7,957 bases of DNA from Nostoc sp. CHAB 5715. Its GTDB lineage: Bacteria > Cyanobacteriota > Cyanobacteriia > Cyanobacteriales > Nostocaceae. The DNA lies in the NCBI RefSeq assembly GCF_020829685.1, contig NZ_JAIVFR010000269.1, positions 1-7,957 on the forward strand, written 5' to 3'. The position numbers and the translations under genes were made by a program. This document shows positions 6,153-7,957 of the stretch, piece after piece. Numbering within the stretch: position 1 is the stretch's first letter; every line of letters begins with the position of its first letter. The notes under the pieces were generated by a model. It had not been told where the DNA came from. It made no database searches and saw only the letters and a program-made list of their open reading frames with translations.

Positions 6153-6157
6153 GGGTT
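6153..6157. repeat. GGGTT direct repeat, high-coordinate copy
   Basis: Second copy of the GGGTT found at 4432-4436. It overlaps the stop codon region of the 83-aa gene, which remains intact because the TAA is rebuilt by the junction sequence. Confidence 0.4.
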
Positions 6158-6408
6158 TACCTCCGGTTTTTAACACGATGATTGCTACAGCGTTCAGCTA
6201 GGAGTACAGCGGCTTCCTCCCAGGCTGCAACAAGACTTGCAGCATCTTCACCGAAGAATGGTTGCTTGTCTCCGTTCTGCCAGGTGACAACGGCAGTGCG
6301 GCTGGGTAAATCTTCAAATTGAATTTGGCGGATTTGGGACAGGTTGATCCAACCAGCTGCGGGCAATTTACAGGTAAACACAGATGGTGTGTTGATTATG
6401 GTGTGCAT
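6157..6408 (-). CDS. Hypothetical 83-aa protein
   Basis: Not recognised with certainty. The 83-aa product has no membrane segment or signal peptide. A core of short beta strands (INLSQIRQIQFE 21-32, TAVVTWQNGDKQPFFGE 38-54) is followed by an amphipathic helix DAASLVAAWEEAAVLLAERC (55-74) and a basic tail ending NHRVKNRR. The strand-strand-helix pattern with WINLSQI and WQNGDKQ resembles small cyanobacterial accessory proteins that sit in plasmid or island contexts. The ATG at 6408 has no clear Shine-Dalgarno. The stop codon coincides with the proposed left end of the IS110 element, which appears to have separated this gene from its downstream hairpin without altering the protein. Confidence 0.65.
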   Translation of the reverse strand: MHTIINTPSVFTCKLPAAGWINLSQIRQIQFEDLPSRTAVVTWQNGDKQPFFGEDAASLVAAWEEAAVLLAERCSNHRVKNRR

Positions 6409-6436
6409 TTTGCTAAACTAATTTTGGTGATCTAGG

Positions 6437-6451
6437 GCGATCGCACTCCTC
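6437..6451. repeat. HIP1 with extended direct repeat, copy 1
   Basis: GCGATCGCACTCCTC, repeated exactly at 6988-7002. The first eight bases are HIP1. This copy is intergenic and is also part of a longer inverted repeat, GGCGAT (6436-6441) with ATCGCC (6468-6473), in the spacer between the 147-aa and 83-aa genes. There is no U-tract, so it is not a clear terminator. Confidence 0.8.
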
Positions 6452-6488
6452 TTGAGCAAGCAATGCTATCGCCTAAAAAAATCAAGAG

Positions 6489-6932
6489 TTAAAATCCGTC
6501 GGGGATATCACCGCTACTTTTGGGCGTATCCCCAGAATCAAAAGGGATGTCGTCGGGGTCAGGCTCGACAATTTCTGCGGTCACGGACTCTTCTTCAACC
6601 TTCGCCGCAGCAATGAGTTTGTTAAATTGCGGCATTGAAGGAGCTTCTGGTTTAATGCCCTGCGCTCTTAAAAATTCTGCTGTTGCTTCCCACTCCAAGC
6701 GAAGCTTCTTGGTCCTCTCCTCAAGTTCGCGGTTTTCTACTTGTAATCGTCGGTTCTGGTTGTAGAGTTCTTCGGACTTGGGCCCAACTGCTGTTATGGC
6801 TTGCTGTCTCAAGTGATTAACGACTGAAGTTACTGTGTCCCCCTCTTCTAGTTCAACCGTAAAACCGACTCGCTCGTTGCTGTAATCGCCGATGGAGATT
6901 AAGAAGTGAGCATGAACGAATTTGATTTTCAT
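6489..6932 (-). CDS. Hypothetical coiled-coil protein with acidic DDIPF-containing tail
   Basis: Function unknown. The 147-aa product has three parts: a compact N-terminal beta-rich region (MKIKFVHAHFLISIGDYSNERVGFTVELEEGD, about 1-32), a helical region with a coiled coil (about 53-87; ELYNQNRRLQVENRELEERTKKLRLEWEA), and an acidic, disordered tail (115-147) with DPDDIPF (125-131) and a final GDIPDGF. The DDIPF motif is the same as the tip of bacterial single-strand binding protein tails, but here it is 16 residues from the C-terminus, so the similarity may be accidental. A role with DNA or a plasmid/phage process is only suggested by this and the neighbourhood. ATG 6932 lacks a good Shine-Dalgarno. 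The gene is flanked on both sides by the GCGATCGCACTCCTC repeat. Confidence 0.65.
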   Translation of the reverse strand: MKIKFVHAHFLISIGDYSNERVGFTVELEEGDTVTSVVNHLRQQAITAVGPKSEELYNQNRRLQVENRELEERTKKLRLEWEATAEFLRAQGIKPEAPSMPQFNKLIAAAKVEEESVTAEIVEPDPDDIPFDSGDTPKSSGDIPDGF

Positions 6933-6987
6933 AGCGTTGACAATGCGTGCTATTTTTTACTTGTTGGGATCGATTTTTCATTCAGTT

Positions 6988-7017
6988 GCGATCGCACTCC
7001 TCATGGATCGCGATCGC
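6988..7017. repeat. Double HIP1 with extended direct repeat, copy 2
   Basis: GCGATCGCACTCCTC at 6988-7002 repeats 6437-6451 exactly, and a second HIP1 octamer follows at 7010-7017, giving two HIP1 sites within 30 bp. It lies in the gene-free spacer between the 147-aa gene start and the 59-aa gene stop. Confidence 0.85.
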
Positions 7018-7028
7018 AATAAAATCAG

Positions 7029-7208
7029 CTATCCTCGTGCAACCATCTGCTGATCAAAAACTACCTCAAACTTCCCGCCTCCCTGACGAAGAAGAGTAGT
7101 AAAAGCATCCGCCTCAGTGCGGGTACGAAACCGATAAACACATTTGTTTTCACCATCGGGCAGATATTGAAAAATTGCCCACGGTTTGAGACTGTCGCGG
7201 TAAGTCAT
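7029..7208 (-). CDS. Small hypothetical protein, 59 aa
   Basis: A short gene read directly from the sequence: ATG at 7206-7208, TAG at 7029-7031. The product starts MTYRDSLKPWAIFQYLPDG and continues NKCVYRFRTRTEADAFTTLL, ending in KFEVVFDQQMVARG. I recognise the pattern PW-I--LP---N--V-RFR-R--AD----LR----F-VVFD from small cyanobacterial hypothetical proteins found mainly in Nostocales, which typically come in several copies per genome. It predicts a small beta-alpha-beta fold: strands WAIFQYLP and CVYRFR, a helix TEADAFTTLLRQ, then a strand KFEVVF. No Shine-Dalgarno is evident. A terminator lies just upstream (7231-7274), so it probably has its own promoter or is read at low level. Confidence 0.7.
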   Translation of the reverse strand: MTYRDSLKPWAIFQYLPDGENKCVYRFRTRTEADAFTTLLRQGGGKFEVVFDQQMVARG

Positions 7209-7230
7209 AATTCTAAATTCTTAATTGTGC

Positions 7231-7274
7231 AAAAAAAACACCAGCAATAATCGCTAGCAAATGAATGCTGGTGT
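7231..7274 (-). terminator. Rho-independent terminator downstream of the 102-aa gene
   Basis: On the minus strand ACACCAGCA (7274-7266) and TGCTGGTGT (7246-7238) form a perfect 9-bp stem with a 19-nt loop, followed at once by eight T residues (complement of the A-run 7231-7238). It starts 40 nt after the stop of the 102-aa gene and separates the two upstream genes from the 59-aa gene. Confidence 0.8.
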
Positions 7275-7313
7275 GTTTACTTGATAAATTCGGACATCTC
7301 TACACAAGAATGA

Positions 7314-7622
7314 TTATTTATGCAATACCTCCGTTTCAGTTAGACTGCGCCCGTATCGGATTTGATTAATCAGCGCTTCAATTAATCCGATACGGTCATG
7401 CTTTGGCAATGAGCTATTAATTTGATGCCCGACTACGTAAATCTCATCGCGGCATTTGCCGGGAGCCTGATCGCACAATTGAGCCGAAATGGCAGAAATT
7501 AAAAACAGCTTTTCGTGCTGGGTCATCAATTCAAATGTACTACCGTACTCCTCTTGGAGGGATTCAACTAAGGAGCCGTCGTTTATGGTGTAACCAGTGA
7601 AATATCCTATTGGCTTCGACAT
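7314..7622 (-). CDS. Hypothetical 102-aa helical protein
   Basis: Not recognised. The start is placed at ATG 7622 (MSKPIGYFTGYT...) because AAGGA lies 10 nt upstream; the frame is open further to a TTG at 7697, but the extra 25 residues (KRRPIPSGG...) run through a HIP1-bearing spacer and look non-coding. The product has an N-terminal extended region with SLVESLQEEYGSTFELM (17-33), a helix EKLFLISAISAQLCDQ (37-52), IYVVGHQINSSLPKHDR (61-77) and a helix LIEALINQIRYGRS (80-93). Two cysteines (C50, C57) occur in a QLCDQAPGKCRDE context. No transmembrane segment. It is followed by an intrinsic terminator and preceded at 75 bp by the 61-aa gene, so the two probably form one transcript. Confidence 0.65.
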   Translation of the reverse strand: MSKPIGYFTGYTINDGSLVESLQEEYGSTFELMTQHEKLFLISAISAQLCDQAPGKCRDEIYVVGHQINSSLPKHDRIGLIEALINQIRYGRSLTETEVLHK

Positions 7623-7659
7623 TGGTACAATTTCCTTAATATTAAATACGCTTATGTAG

Positions 7660-7667
7660 GCGATCGC
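7660..7667. repeat. HIP1 octamer
   Basis: GCGATCGC in the spacer between the 61-aa and 102-aa genes. The other HIP1 sites in the window are 2061-2068 (in rfbB), 4925-4932 (in the transposase), 6437-6444, 6988-6995 and 7010-7017. High HIP1 density is a cyanobacterial genome signature. Confidence 0.9.
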
Positions 7668-7697
7668 TCCACCTGACGGTATCGGTCGCCTTTTCAA

Positions 7698-7883
7698 TTA
7701 GCCTCCCTCCTCCTCATCTAGCTCGGAGTCTACAATTGATCCGATGACGATAGTTAAGACGTTGTTAAGAGATTCAAAGTCAGTAATCGCAAATTCAACA
7801 TCGTCAACGTCTTTGATAGTTACCACCGTGTCACCGGGGTAGATTTTTAGGTGTGCAATCAATTCCATAACTTTAGTTGTCAT
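7698..7883 (-). CDS. Small acidic hypothetical protein, 61 aa
   Basis: Unknown function. The product begins MTTKVMELIAHLKIYPGDTVVTIKDVDDVEFAITDFESLN and ends in a hydrophobic strand VLTIVIGSIV followed by an acidic DSELDEEEGG tail. The helix plus PGDT-VV-I pattern resembles small proteins of phage and plasmid gene clusters (L-x-x-L-x-x-x-P-x-D-T-x-V), a weak similarity from memory. ATG 7883 has AAGGA six to seven nt upstream, a good site, so the start is well supported. It is the first gene of a probable two-gene unit with the 102-aa gene. Confidence 0.65.
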   Translation of the reverse strand: MTTKVMELIAHLKIYPGDTVVTIKDVDDVEFAITDFESLNNVLTIVIGSIVDSELDEEEGG

Positions 7884-7957
7884 GTTGTTCCTTGCATTGG
7901 TGGGTGTGCATTTGTAAAATATCGCCGCCCAACAAAGTACTAGCGGCCCGCTCTGTG

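Larger units (their letters stand above)
4437..6157 (-). mobile_element. IS110-family insertion sequence with long structured left end
   Basis: The element carries one transposase locus (frameshifted) and about 350 bp of gene-free structured DNA upstream of it, the layout of IS110-group elements whose left end encodes a bridge RNA. No terminal inverted repeats are seen, as expected for IS110. The ends are inferred: GGGTT is present at 4432-4436 and 6153-6157, deletion of the intervening DNA lengthens the 4413-4436 palindrome, and TTAATAGC (4435-4442) at one end and TGGGTTTAC (6152-6160) at the other resemble the two strands of an internal loop in the predicted RNA. The resulting length, about 1.72 kb, suits a roughly 455-aa transposase plus left end. 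Presence of the element is certain; exact ends are tentative by several bases. Confidence 0.65.

Noticed and set aside
6100..6156. Short minus-strand frame reading PEVNPEDAVLVMELEGCKPDEAS
   Set aside because: Protein-like in composition, but only 12 codons from its ATG and inside the IS left end; perhaps chance, with no support as a gene.

Overview
The window looks like an accessory stretch of a filamentous, heterocyst-forming cyanobacterium (Nostoc/Anabaena type). The evidence is six HIP1 octamers (GCGATCGC), runs of heptanucleotide STRR-type repeats (GGGCATT, CCCCATT, GGGGAGT), a dispersed intergenic repeat of a kind I associate with Nostoc, and several small proteins of cyanobacterial flavour. 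No database search was possible; family names come from motif recognition.

Left part (1-1190, + strand): a type II toxin-antitoxin pair in toxin-first order (RelE/HigB-like toxin, then an HTH antitoxin overlapping it by 14 bp), followed by a small coiled-coil protein whose C-terminal half is built from an in-frame 21-bp tandem repeat, and a possible 31-codon coupled ORF.

Middle part (1188-4440, - strand): rfbB (dTDP-glucose 4,6-dehydratase), a GT4-type glycosyltransferase and a two-motif membrane protein (probable DUF6391) with HALEHAT and HPRCGT signatures. rfbB and the glycosyltransferase fit surface polysaccharide synthesis, but the other dTDP-rhamnose genes are not here. The intergenic gaps are filled with repeats: a structured repeat between rfbB and the glycosyltransferase, and purine/pyrimidine STRR clusters on both sides of the DUF6391 gene.

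The most interesting part (about 4437-6157, - strand) is an IS110-family element. Its transposase has the N-terminal DEDD domain, but the C-terminal serine domain is in another frame. The 350 bp upstream of the transposase hold no gene. They hold a packed series of stem-loops ending in two consecutive stems, each with a large symmetric internal loop, which is the architecture of an IS110 bridge RNA. One loop contains an 8-nt exact match to the sequence just past the transposase stop and an 8-of-9 match to the opposite end. Together with a GGGTT direct repeat and a palindrome that becomes longer when the element is removed in silico, this suggests element ends and a target site: a hairpin at the 3' end of the neighbouring 83-codon gene.

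Right part (6157-7957, - strand): five small genes of unknown function (83, 147, 59, 102 and 61 aa), one with an SSB-tail-like DDIPF motif, separated by HIP1-rich spacers and one clear intrinsic terminator. They resemble plasmid, phage-remnant or genomic-island cargo.
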